Source: Planctomyces sp.
GTDB lineage: Bacteria > Planctomycetota > Planctomycetia > Planctomycetales > Planctomycetaceae
NCBI GenBank assembly: GCA_005809115.1
Contig: SYLK01000883.1
Location: 1-5,634 of the forward strand
Direction: 5' to 3'
DNA: 5,634 bases
Shown: in pieces, positions 1 to 5,255 of the stretch
Position numbering within the stretch: the stretch's first letter is position 1
Layout: each line of letters opens with the position of its first letter
Position numbers and translations under genes: made by a program
Notes under the pieces: generated by a model
Told to the model about the DNA's origin: nothing
Database searches by the model: none
The model's input: only the letters and a program-made list of their open reading frames with translations

Positions 1-1627
1 GCACTGGCTGGATGTTGTCCGGTTTGCGGAGTCGGAAGGATACGAGTATGACCGCCATCTGCCCGAAGCCTGGCGGTTTCGGGACTATGTGATCGCTGCC
101 TTCAATTCGCACAAACCGTACGACCAGTTCATTCTGGAACAGCTGGCGGGGGATGAGATTGCGGATGTCGGCGACAGACGCCCGGCGACGCCACAGCAGA
201 TCGAAGCACTGGCGGCCGCCGGGTTCCAGCGGATCGGCCCGATCCGACGGAACGCGGGGAATTCGTCGGTTGTGTTCAGTCGCAATGAAGTGCTGACGGA
301 AATGACCGACATTGTCGGAGCCGCGTTCCTGGGAATGACGCTGGGGTGTGCCCGCTGCCATGACCATTTCTTTGACCCGGTGCGTCAGACGGACTATTAC
401 CGAATGCAGGCGTGGTTCGCCGCAACCGAGCCGCGTGACCTGATGCTGGCGGATGCGGTCAGGCGGCAGGAATGGCAGCAGCAGACCGACTCGCTGGATG
501 CGCAGCTGAAGGCACTGCAGTCAGCGCTGGTCACGGCCGACAGCAGTTCCACAGAATCACTGAAGCAGCAGATCCGGGACGCAGAGGCTCGGCGTCCTCA
601 ACCTCTGCCGACGCTGTTCACGGTGCAGCATTCTGTGGAAGGACGGTCCGTCATCCGGCTGCTCGCGCGGGGCGACGAGCGAAAACCAGAGGGACCGGAA
701 CTCGGCCCCCGCGTTCCCGGAGTGTTTCTGCCGGACGGTGCCGCCTCCCTGCGGCCCGAGACGCCGAATCCCCGCACACAGCTGGCCCGGTGGCTGACCG
801 CCCCGGACAATCCGCTGACCGCGCGGGTGATGGTCAATCGGATCTGGCAGCATCATTTCGGTCAGGCCCTGGTAGAAACGCCGAATGATTTCGGTATCAA
901 CGGCGCATTGCCCAGCCATCCCCGGCTGCTGGACTGGCTGGCAGACGAGTTCATCCGCAGCGGATGGGACATCGGACACATCCATCGCCTGATTCTGCAC
1001 AGCAGCACCTGGTCCCAGACGTCCGTTCCACCGCCGGACCAGCTGGCTGCCGGCAGTCGTATCGATGGTGCCAACCGGCTTTACTGGCGTCAGAACCGTC
1101 GGCGACTGTCAGCGGAGGAGATTCGGGACAGTCTGCTGGCTCTTGGGGGGCGTCTGAATCCGAGTATGGGAGGGCCGAGCGTGATTGTTCCCGTCTCCCG
1201 GGAACTGGTCAATCTGCTGTACCATCCCGCTCAGTGGTCCGTCTCAGCTGATCCAGGGGAACACGCGCGTCGATCGATTTATCTGATGGCGAAACGCAAC
1301 CTGCGGCTGCCGTTCATGGAAGTGTTTGATCAGGCGGACTTTCTGACAAGCTGTCCATCGCGAATTTCCAGTACGCACGCGCGGCAGTCGCTGGAACTGC
1401 TGAACGGAAGTCTGTCGCATGAGCTGTCCGAGCGTTTCGCCGCACGCCTGCAGCACGAGGTCGGTGACTCCGCGGACCGTCAGGTGGACCTGGCGTTTCG
1501 GCTGGCTGCCGGTCGCCGTCCGACACCTGCGGAACAGTCGGTGTCACTCGGGTTTCTGCGTGACTCGCGTCTGCGCGAATTTGCGCTCGCCATGTTCAGC
1601 CTCAATGCCTTCCTGTACGTCGAATAG
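1..1627 (+). CDS. PSD1-type DUF1549/DUF1553 domain protein (5'-truncated)
   Basis: This is the C-terminal part of a large planctomycete-type protein. The reading frame is open from base 2, so the start lies upstream and 541 residues are visible. The visible start, HWLDVVRFAESEGYEYDR, is the interior of a DUF1549 domain, followed by the typical PYDQFILEQLAGDE. A CARCHDH motif (Cys116, Cys119, His120, counting from base 2) has the CxxCH form of c-type haem sites and is usual in this family; haem binding is not shown. Residues about 150-200 form a Gln/Glu/Lys/Arg-rich, probably helical insert. DUF1553 spans about 258-530, with MVNRIWQHHFG, the HPRLLDWLADEF block and a typical FLYVE end. Full-length relatives often carry N-terminal cytochrome-like PSCyt domains, which cannot be checked here. 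The biochemical role is unknown; export and a part in polymer breakdown have been suggested for the family. The DUF1501 partner gene follows after 14 bases. Confidence 0.95.
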   Translation, partial: HWLDVVRFAESEGYEYDRHLPEAWRFRDYVIAAFNSHKPYDQFILEQLAGDEIADVGDRRPATPQQIEALAAAGFQRIGPIRRNAGNSSVVFSRNEVLTEMTDIVGAAFLGMTLGCARCHDHFFDPVRQTDYYRMQAWFAATEPRDLMLADAVRRQEWQQQTDSLDAQLKALQSALVTADSSSTESLKQQIRDAEARRPQPLPTLFTVQHSVEGRSVIRLLARGDERKPEGPELGPRVPGVFLPDGAASLRPETPNPRTQLARWLTAPDNPLTARVMVNRIWQHHFGQALVETPNDFGINGALPSHPRLLDWLADEFIRSGWDIGHIHRLILHSSTWSQTSVPPPDQLAAGSRIDGANRLYWRQNRRRLSAEEIRDSLLALGGRLNPSMGGPSVIVPVSRELVNLLYHPAQWSVSADPGEHARRSIYLMAKRNLRLPFMEVFDQADFLTSCPSRISSTHARQSLELLNGSLSHELSERFAARLQHEVGDSADRQVDLAFRLAAGRRPTPAEQSVSLGFLRDSRLREFALAMFSLNAFLYVE

Positions 1628-1641
1628 AGAGCTGGCCGAAG

Positions 1642-3084
1642 ATGCTGCGTTATGTCCGACTGACTCAGAACCGACGCGTGTTTCTGCGGGATTCCTTCTG
1701 CGGGATCGGTGCGGTCGCGCTGGCAGCGCTGAGTCAGCAGAGCCGGACAGCGGCGGCGGCACCGGATCCGCTGACTGCGCGACCGCCGGTGCGGGTTCAC
1801 GCGCCGGCGAAGTCGGTGATTTTTCTGTTCATGGCGGGAGGCCCCAGTCATATCGACACATTCGATCCGAAGCCGCTGCTGAACCAACTCCACGGACAGC
1901 CGCGCCCCGCGTCGTTTGGTGAAGCGATCTATCAGAATGTGCGCCCGGATGCACGACTGCTGGGTTCAACACGGCGGTTTCGTCGACATGGTGCCAGCGG
2001 AACAGAAGTCTCTGATCTGTTCCCGCGGCTGGCGGGACTGGTGGATGAAATGGCCGTGATTCGGTCGTGCCATGGCGACAAGGTGGTCCATTCGGCCGCG
2101 CAATACGAACTGTTCAGTGGCCGGGTGGCGCCAGGTTTTCCAAGCATGGGATCATGGTTTCTGTATGGCCTTGGGGCGGAGAGTCGTTCGGTGCCGGGAT
2201 ATATCGTGCTGCCGGATCCCGATGGCGCGCTGGAGGCGGGGCAGCCCATGTATGCCAACGGTTTCCTGCCGGCGTTCTATCAGCCGACCATGCTGCGACC
2301 GGGAGCCACGCCGGTTCTGAATCTCGGCCTGCCGGACGGTGTGACACTGGCGGAGCGGCGACGGACGGTGGAATTGATCCGGCAGCTCAACGCTGAGACA
2401 TACCGGGAAGGCGACGATGAGTTTGCGGCCCGGATGAACGCACAGGAACTGGCGTTTCGCATGCAGACGGAGGCTCCGGCTGTGTTTGACCTGTCCGGCG
2501 AAACTCGCGAAACACTGGACCTGTACGGTGTCGGGTCGGAACCGACAGATGATTATGGCCGGCGCTGCCTGCTGGCTCGCCGTCTGGTGGAGGCGGGAGT
2601 GCGGTTCACGGTTGTGGTGTCGGGTGGAGGTCCGGGGACGCTGCAGTGGGATGCGCACAGTGACGTAAATGAGAATCACGAACGGATGGCCGCCCAGACG
2701 GATCGTCCCATGGCCGCGCTGCTGACGGACCTGAAGCGCCGTGGACTGCTGGACGAGACGCTGGTCCTGTGGGGCGGAGAATTCGGCCGCTCCCCGGAAA
2801 TGGAGGGGCGAGTCGGCGGACCGCCGATGCCACAGGGACGCGATCATCACAACCTGGGATTCACGATGTGGATGGCCGGAGGCGGAATTCGCGGAGGCCA
2901 GATTGTCGGTGCCACCGACGACATTGGTCTGCATGCCGTTACGGACCGCTGCCACTTCCGCGATATCCACACCACCATTCTGCATCAGCTGGGGCTTGAT
3001 CAGGATGATGTCAGTTATCTGCACCAGGGGCGCAGCGAACGTCTGACGCTGATTCACGGACGTGTGATTCAGCAGATCGTCTGA
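1642..3084 (+). CDS. DUF1501 domain protein with twin-arginine signal
   Basis: This 480-residue protein is a full-length DUF1501 member, a family related to the alkaline phosphatase/sulfatase fold. The N-terminus has a twin-arginine motif, NRRVFLR (residues 10-16), then a hydrophobic stretch to about residue 30 and an Ala-rich region ending near residue 41, so export by Tat in folded form is likely. The core begins at KSVIFLFMAGGPSHIDTFD (57-75). Later hallmarks are WDAHSD (336-341), WGGEFGRSPE (377-386) and GRDHHN (399-404). The C-terminal block runs through MAGGGIRGGQIVGATDDIG and ends with a GRSERLTLIHGRV-like tail. The Asp and His residues in these motifs are candidate metal ligands by analogy with the superfamily; no substrate is known. 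The ATG lies 10 bases after a weak purine run (1626-1631). The 14-base gap to the PSD1 gene indicates cotranscription, the usual arrangement for this pair. The C-terminal end is intact. Confidence 0.96.
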   Translation: MLRYVRLTQNRRVFLRDSFCGIGAVALAALSQQSRTAAAAPDPLTARPPVRVHAPAKSVIFLFMAGGPSHIDTFDPKPLLNQLHGQPRPASFGEAIYQNVRPDARLLGSTRRFRRHGASGTEVSDLFPRLAGLVDEMAVIRSCHGDKVVHSAAQYELFSGRVAPGFPSMGSWFLYGLGAESRSVPGYIVLPDPDGALEAGQPMYANGFLPAFYQPTMLRPGATPVLNLGLPDGVTLAERRRTVELIRQLNAETYREGDDEFAARMNAQELAFRMQTEAPAVFDLSGETRETLDLYGVGSEPTDDYGRRCLLARRLVEAGVRFTVVVSGGGPGTLQWDAHSDVNENHERMAAQTDRPMAALLTDLKRRGLLDETLVLWGGEFGRSPEMEGRVGGPPMPQGRDHHNLGFTMWMAGGGIRGGQIVGATDDIGLHAVTDRCHFRDIHTTILHQLGLDQDDVSYLHQGRSERLTLIHGRVIQQIV

Positions 3085-3107
3085 CAATTCTTCCGGATTC
3101 GAAAACC

Positions 3108-3111
3108 GAGG
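3108..3111 (+). promoter_or_regulatory. Ribosome binding site deciding the PfpI-family start
   Basis: GAGG lies 7 bases before the ATG at 3119 but only 4 bases before the in-frame GTG at 3116. This favours the ATG. An out-of-frame ATG at 3114 is followed directly by a TGA at 3117, so it encodes nothing. Confidence 0.6.
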
Positions 3112-3118
3112 TCATGTG

Positions 3119-3658
3119 ATGAGTCCCGCAGCCAGTCTGCCCCTGAGCGGCCGATCGTTTCTCTGCTTTGTCGGTGCCGACTATGAAGACCTCGAGTTAT
3201 GGTACCCGCGGCTCCGCCTGATCGAGGCTGGTGCTCGCTGTGTCGTGGCCGGTCAGGAATCCGGAATGACTTATCGCGGCAAGCACGGGTATCCCTGTCA
3301 GGCGGAGATTCCGATCCACGGAATACAGACGACCGACTGGGACGGTGTGATCTGTGCCGGGGGATGGATGCCCGATCGGCTGCGGCGGGACCGTGAAGTC
3401 CTGCGGATCACACGCGAATGCGCAGAGACGGGGAGGCTGGTCGCTGCGATCTGCCACGGTGGCTGGATCCCGATTTCGGCCGGGGTCTATCGGGGTGTGC
3501 GGGTGACGGGTTCGCCGGGAATCCGTGACGACCTTGTCAATGCCGGTGCGATTTTTGAAGATGCTGCGGTTGTGGTGGACCGCCACTTTGTCAGCAGCCG
3601 CCGGCCGGATGACCTGCCGGACTTCTGTCGCGGGATCCTGTCGGTGTATGGATGCTGA
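3119..3658 (+). CDS. DJ-1/PfpI family protein (class I glutamine amidotransferase-like)
   Basis: This is a cytoplasmic-looking protein of 179 residues, the usual length for the PfpI/YhbO branch, with no signal peptide. The family is variously described as cysteine peptidases, stress-response proteins, glyoxalases or protein deglycases, and its true substrate is disputed. Visible hallmarks are GADYEDLELWYPRLRLIEAG (19-38) with the conserved acidic Glu23, and GKHGYP (54-59). The nucleophile elbow AAICHGGW has Cys112 and His113, and the tail block includes GIRDDLVNAGA, VVVDRHFVSSR and PDDLPDF. The acidic residue after GGWMP is Asp86, where Pyrococcus PfpI has the catalytic Glu74; Asp is also found in E. 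coli YhbO. All expected catalytic positions are therefore filled. A GTG at 3116 would add one residue. The gene follows DUF1501 by 34 bases and is probably the last of the operon. Family assignment is firm, but its exact activity and why it sits with PSD1/DUF1501 are not known. Confidence 0.93.
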   Translation: MSPAASLPLSGRSFLCFVGADYEDLELWYPRLRLIEAGARCVVAGQESGMTYRGKHGYPCQAEIPIHGIQTTDWDGVICAGGWMPDRLRRDREVLRITRECAETGRLVAAICHGGWIPISAGVYRGVRVTGSPGIRDDLVNAGAIFEDAAVVVDRHFVSSRRPDDLPDFCRGILSVYGC

Positions 3659-3677
3659 TGTGCGGCTGCCCCGCCAA

Positions 3678-3711
3678 CGCGGTACAGCGTCTCGGGCGGC
3701 GCTGTACCGCG
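3678..3711 (+). terminator. Strong 12-bp hairpin, probable terminator of the PSD1-DUF1501-PfpI unit
   Basis: CGCGGTACAGCG (3678-3689) is followed by a 10-base loop and then its perfect reverse complement CGCTGTACCGCG (3700-3711). A U-G pair could add one more step inside the stem. It begins 19 bases after the PfpI stop codon and well before the next gene, where a terminator is expected. No T-run follows on the plus strand (the next bases are purine-rich), nor on the other strand. It is therefore not a canonical intrinsic terminator. It could instead protect the 3' end of the mRNA or be a protein-binding dyad. Confidence 0.6.
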
Positions 3712-3934
3712 GAAAGGATCAGCCCCGACGAATTGATCGCTCCACTTGCAATGATTCGGAGATCATCGCAGAATTGCCGTTCGCTGCGGGCTGTGGTGGA
3801 TTCCTGAACGCCAGGTCAGCAGCTCAGGTCGAAAGTGGTTCTCGGCAAAGAGAAATCAACGAAGAAGAATCGGCAGAGGAAATCGGGAGAACCGATTGGC
3901 CGCGTATGCCGGAGCGCGGCGCGCATCTGGAATC

Positions 3935-3938
3935 GGAG
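3935..3938 (+). promoter_or_regulatory. Ribosome binding site deciding the first Hsp20 start
   Basis: GGAG lies 6 bases before the ATG at 3945. The upstream in-frame ATGs at 3648 and 3906 have no comparably placed site. The site overlaps the last AATCGG copy (3931-3936), which can pair with CCGATT at 3892-3897. Confidence 0.7.
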
Positions 3939-3944
3939 TGGGAA

Positions 3945-4388
3945 ATGCCCGTATTTCGCTGGGGGCAGAACTGGGATCCGTTTCGCGACCTGGAACGGGA
4001 AATGGATCGCCTGCTGCAGGGAGTTCATTTATCGCTGCACGGCGTGCGGTTCAGTCGCCGTTTCCCACAGGTGAATCTCCTTGAACTGGAAGACTGTTAC
4101 CTGATTACCGCGGAACTCCCCGGGATTGACCTGCAGCAGCTGGAGGTGACCACGGCTTCAGGGTTTCTCACGATTCGAGGCGTTCGGGAGGTGCCGGAGG
4201 AATCGCGAGAAGACTCGTTTCGCAGACAGGAGCGATTTCAGGGAGCGTGGCAGAGGAAGATCCAGCTGCCGGATCGTGTCGACGAAGAGAGAATGACAGC
4301 CGACTATTCCGCCGGAATCCTCCGCGTCACTCTGCCCCGCGTGTCGTCATCTCTGCCGCGGCAGATCCCTGTAAGTGAAGACGTGTAG
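3945..4388 (+). CDS. Small heat-shock protein, Hsp20/alpha-crystallin family (first copy)
   Basis: This 147-residue protein is a typical bacterial small heat-shock protein, an ATP-independent chaperone that holds unfolding proteins in large cytoplasmic oligomers. The short N-terminal arm has the usual aromatic and charged start, MPVFRWGQNWDPFRDLEREM. The alpha-crystallin domain covers about residues 41-132. It shows AELPGID (56-62), the ERFQGAWQRKIQLPDRVD segment (96-113), and the family signature A-x-x-x-x-G-I-L (119-126) running into VTLP. The C-terminal I-x-V anchor is Ile141-Pro142-Val143, which in relatives docks onto a neighbouring subunit. The start at 3945 is chosen for its GGAG site and because the protein then begins exactly as family members do. 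A start at 3906 would add 13 residues and one at 3648 would add 99 residues of unrecognised sequence. A second, different Hsp20 gene follows after 81 bases. Heat-dependent control through the leader is possible but unproven. Confidence 0.95.
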   Translation: MPVFRWGQNWDPFRDLEREMDRLLQGVHLSLHGVRFSRRFPQVNLLELEDCYLITAELPGIDLQQLEVTTASGFLTIRGVREVPEESREDSFRRQERFQGAWQRKIQLPDRVDEERMTADYSAGILRVTLPRVSSSLPRQIPVSEDV

Positions 4389-4405
4389 ACGTCGGCATCA
4401 GAGCG

Positions 4406-4437
4406 CCGCGAGACCCCCGCGAGACCCCCGTGAGCCC
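4406..4437 (+). repeat. 11-base tandem repeat between the two Hsp20 genes
   Basis: CCGCGAGACCC occurs twice without a gap (4406-4416, 4417-4427). A third, decayed copy, CCGTGAGCCC (4428-4437), has one substitution and one missing base. It lies in the 81-base spacer, 17 bases after the first Hsp20 stop and 32 bases before the next start. It is not clearly self-complementary. Replication slippage is the simplest origin, and no function can be read from it. Confidence 0.85.
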
Positions 4438-4469
4438 ACTGTCCCCGGATCCTCAGCGCGTCAGCCGGA

Positions 4470-4904
4470 ATGAAAACTATGAGCGAGCCAGTTCCCGGAA
4501 ATCGTGAGCCGGGTCAGAGCGCGTCTGATCCACAGATCCCGGTGACGGCCGGCGCGCTGCCGGCACCGCCCCGACTGCTGTTTAACCCGCCGACCGACAT
4601 TTACGAAACACCCGATGGACTGGTCCTGTATGCGGACCTGCCGGGAGTGACACTGGAGGGGCTGGAACTGCAGGTACAGGACAATCGGCTCACCCTGTTT
4701 GGACGCGTTCAGAGACGCGAGCCGCCGAACGCGGTTGTGCTGCACGCGGAATACGAAGTGGGCGATTTTCTGCGGTCATTCATTCTGAGTGACGAAGTCG
4801 ATCACGAGCGAATCCAGGCGAAGCTCTCCCACGGAGTGCTGCGTGTCGAGCTGCCCAAAGCACCGCGAGCGCGTCCTCGGCGGATTGAAGTCACCCGCGA
4901 ATAG
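4470..4904 (+). CDS. Small heat-shock protein, Hsp20/alpha-crystallin family (second copy)
   Basis: This 144-residue small heat-shock protein clearly differs from its upstream neighbour. The first 38 residues are rich in Pro, Gly and Ala and lack the aromatic WDPF-type start, so its oligomer assembly may differ. The alpha-crystallin domain covers about residues 40-130, with DIYETPDGLVLYADLPGV (43-60), EYEVGDFLRSFILSDEVD (94-111) and the signature A-x-x-x-x-G-V-L (117-124) leading into VELPK. The C-terminal I-x-V anchor is Ile139-Glu140-Val141. Two starts are possible: the ATG at 4470 touches the preceding GGA, whereas the ATG at 4479 has that GGA 9 bases upstream, so the protein may be three residues shorter. 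It is probably cotranscribed with the first Hsp20 gene, since no terminator is evident between them. Its last 14 bases overlap the end of the convergent SUI1 gene. Confidence 0.94.
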   Translation: MKTMSEPVPGNREPGQSASDPQIPVTAGALPAPPRLLFNPPTDIYETPDGLVLYADLPGVTLEGLELQVQDNRLTLFGRVQRREPPNAVVLHAEYEVGDFLRSFILSDEVDHERIQAKLSHGVLRVELPKAPRARPRRIEVTRE

Positions 4905-5241
4905 CCTTCACGCGGTAACCGATCGAAAGCAGTTCACCGCGAATTCTCTCCAGGTGCGAGCCCTGAATCTCCAGTGCGCCGTCTCGGACCGTGCCGCCGG
5001 CGCCGCAGAGATTCCTCAGACGTGTCAGCAGATCAGCCAGGTCCGTGTCGTTGTGCGAAAGTCCCCGCACGACCGTCACCTGCCTGCCGCCCTTTCTCTT
5101 TTCAACAGCCAGCTGCGCCGACTGTGCTTCGGGAGGTTGGCGGGATGGTTCCGCAGGAGTGCAGCGGCAGTCCGACTCCAGCTCGTTGCAGCGTTCGCAC
5201 CGCGGCGGCCGATCGAAGACGGTTCCGGCAAGTAGTCGCAT
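4891..5241 (-). CDS. SUI1/eIF1-like translation initiation factor (YciH type) with N-terminal Cys cluster
   Basis: This 116-residue protein carries a SUI1/eIF1 domain over about residues 45-113. Its hallmarks are AVEKRKGGRQVTVVRGL (45-61), the LLTRLRNLCGAGGTV block (71-85), LEIQGSH (90-96) and GYRVK (108-112). Eukaryotic eIF1 acts in start-codon selection on the small ribosomal subunit; bacterial YciH relatives are thought to influence initiation, often under stress, but are not essential core factors. Before the domain there is a Cys cluster, Cys15-x2-Cys18-x6-Cys25-x-Cys27, that could bind zinc; E. coli YciH is not known for this. The start at 5241 is preferred because AGGGGA lies 6 bases upstream and MRLLAGTVFDRPPRC is the expected N-terminus. 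An ATG at 5259 would add six residues and overlap the stop of the upstream regulator gene as ATGA. It follows that gene by 14 bases and is likely cotranscribed with it. Confidence 0.93.
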   Translation of the reverse strand: MRLLAGTVFDRPPRCERCNELESDCRCTPAEPSRQPPEAQSAQLAVEKRKGGRQVTVVRGLSHNDTDLADLLTRLRNLCGAGGTVRDGALEIQGSHLERIRGELLSIGYRVKAIRG

Positions 5242-5247
5242 CGAGTT

Positions 5248-5253
5248 TCCCCT
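5248..5253 (-). promoter_or_regulatory. Ribosome binding site deciding the SUI1 start
   Basis: On the minus strand AGGGGA lies 6 bases before the ATG at 5241 and is the best-placed ribosome binding site in the window. It lies inside the longer open frame that begins at 5259, which argues for the shorter protein. Confidence 0.75.
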
Positions 5254-5255
5254 GG

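Larger units (their letters stand above)
3659..3944 (+). other. 286-base intergenic region and leader of the first Hsp20 gene
   Basis: This is the longest stretch without a gene. It holds the terminator-like hairpin (3678-3711), an imperfect dyad (3746-3771), a purine-rich stretch (about 3840-3891), and a leader segment (3868-3938) with repeated AATCGG and one CCGATT that could fold over the ribosome binding site. I saw no CIRCE element and no convincing sigma-32 or sigma-70 promoter, although a promoter for the Hsp20 gene is expected here. The frame of the Hsp20 gene stays open through the whole region, but the codons upstream of 3945 give no recognisable domain. Confidence 0.6.

Noticed and set aside
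472..888. A 138-codon plus-strand frame inside the PSD1 gene
   Set aside because: It is a frame-shifted shadow of the PSD1 gene with Arg/Ala/Gly-rich composition and no family motif.
2152..3087. A 311-codon open frame on the minus strand opposite the DUF1501 gene
   Set aside because: Its translation shows no recognisable domain, and it lies fully opposite a gene with clear family motifs. Long antisense frames are common in GC-rich coding DNA.
3747..3775. A sigma-70-like promoter: TTGCAA, 17 bases, then AGAATT
   Set aside because: The -10 match is poor, and the elements lie inside an imperfect dyad. It is no better than chance in a region of this size.
3658..3807. A short frame starting with ATG just after the PfpI stop
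   Set aside because: It encodes about 49 residues of no recognisable type, spans the hairpin, and has no clear ribosome binding site.
3648..3944. A 99-residue N-terminal extension of the first Hsp20 protein, starting at the ATG at 3648
   Set aside because: The frame is open, but the extension has no recognisable domain, would run through the terminator-like hairpin, and lacks a well-placed ribosome binding site. The start at 3945 has a good site and gives the normal family N-terminus.
4380..4393. A small hairpin, GACGT/ACGTC, with the first Hsp20 stop codon in its loop region
   Set aside because: A 5-bp stem with a 4-base loop and no T-run is too weak to call a terminator.
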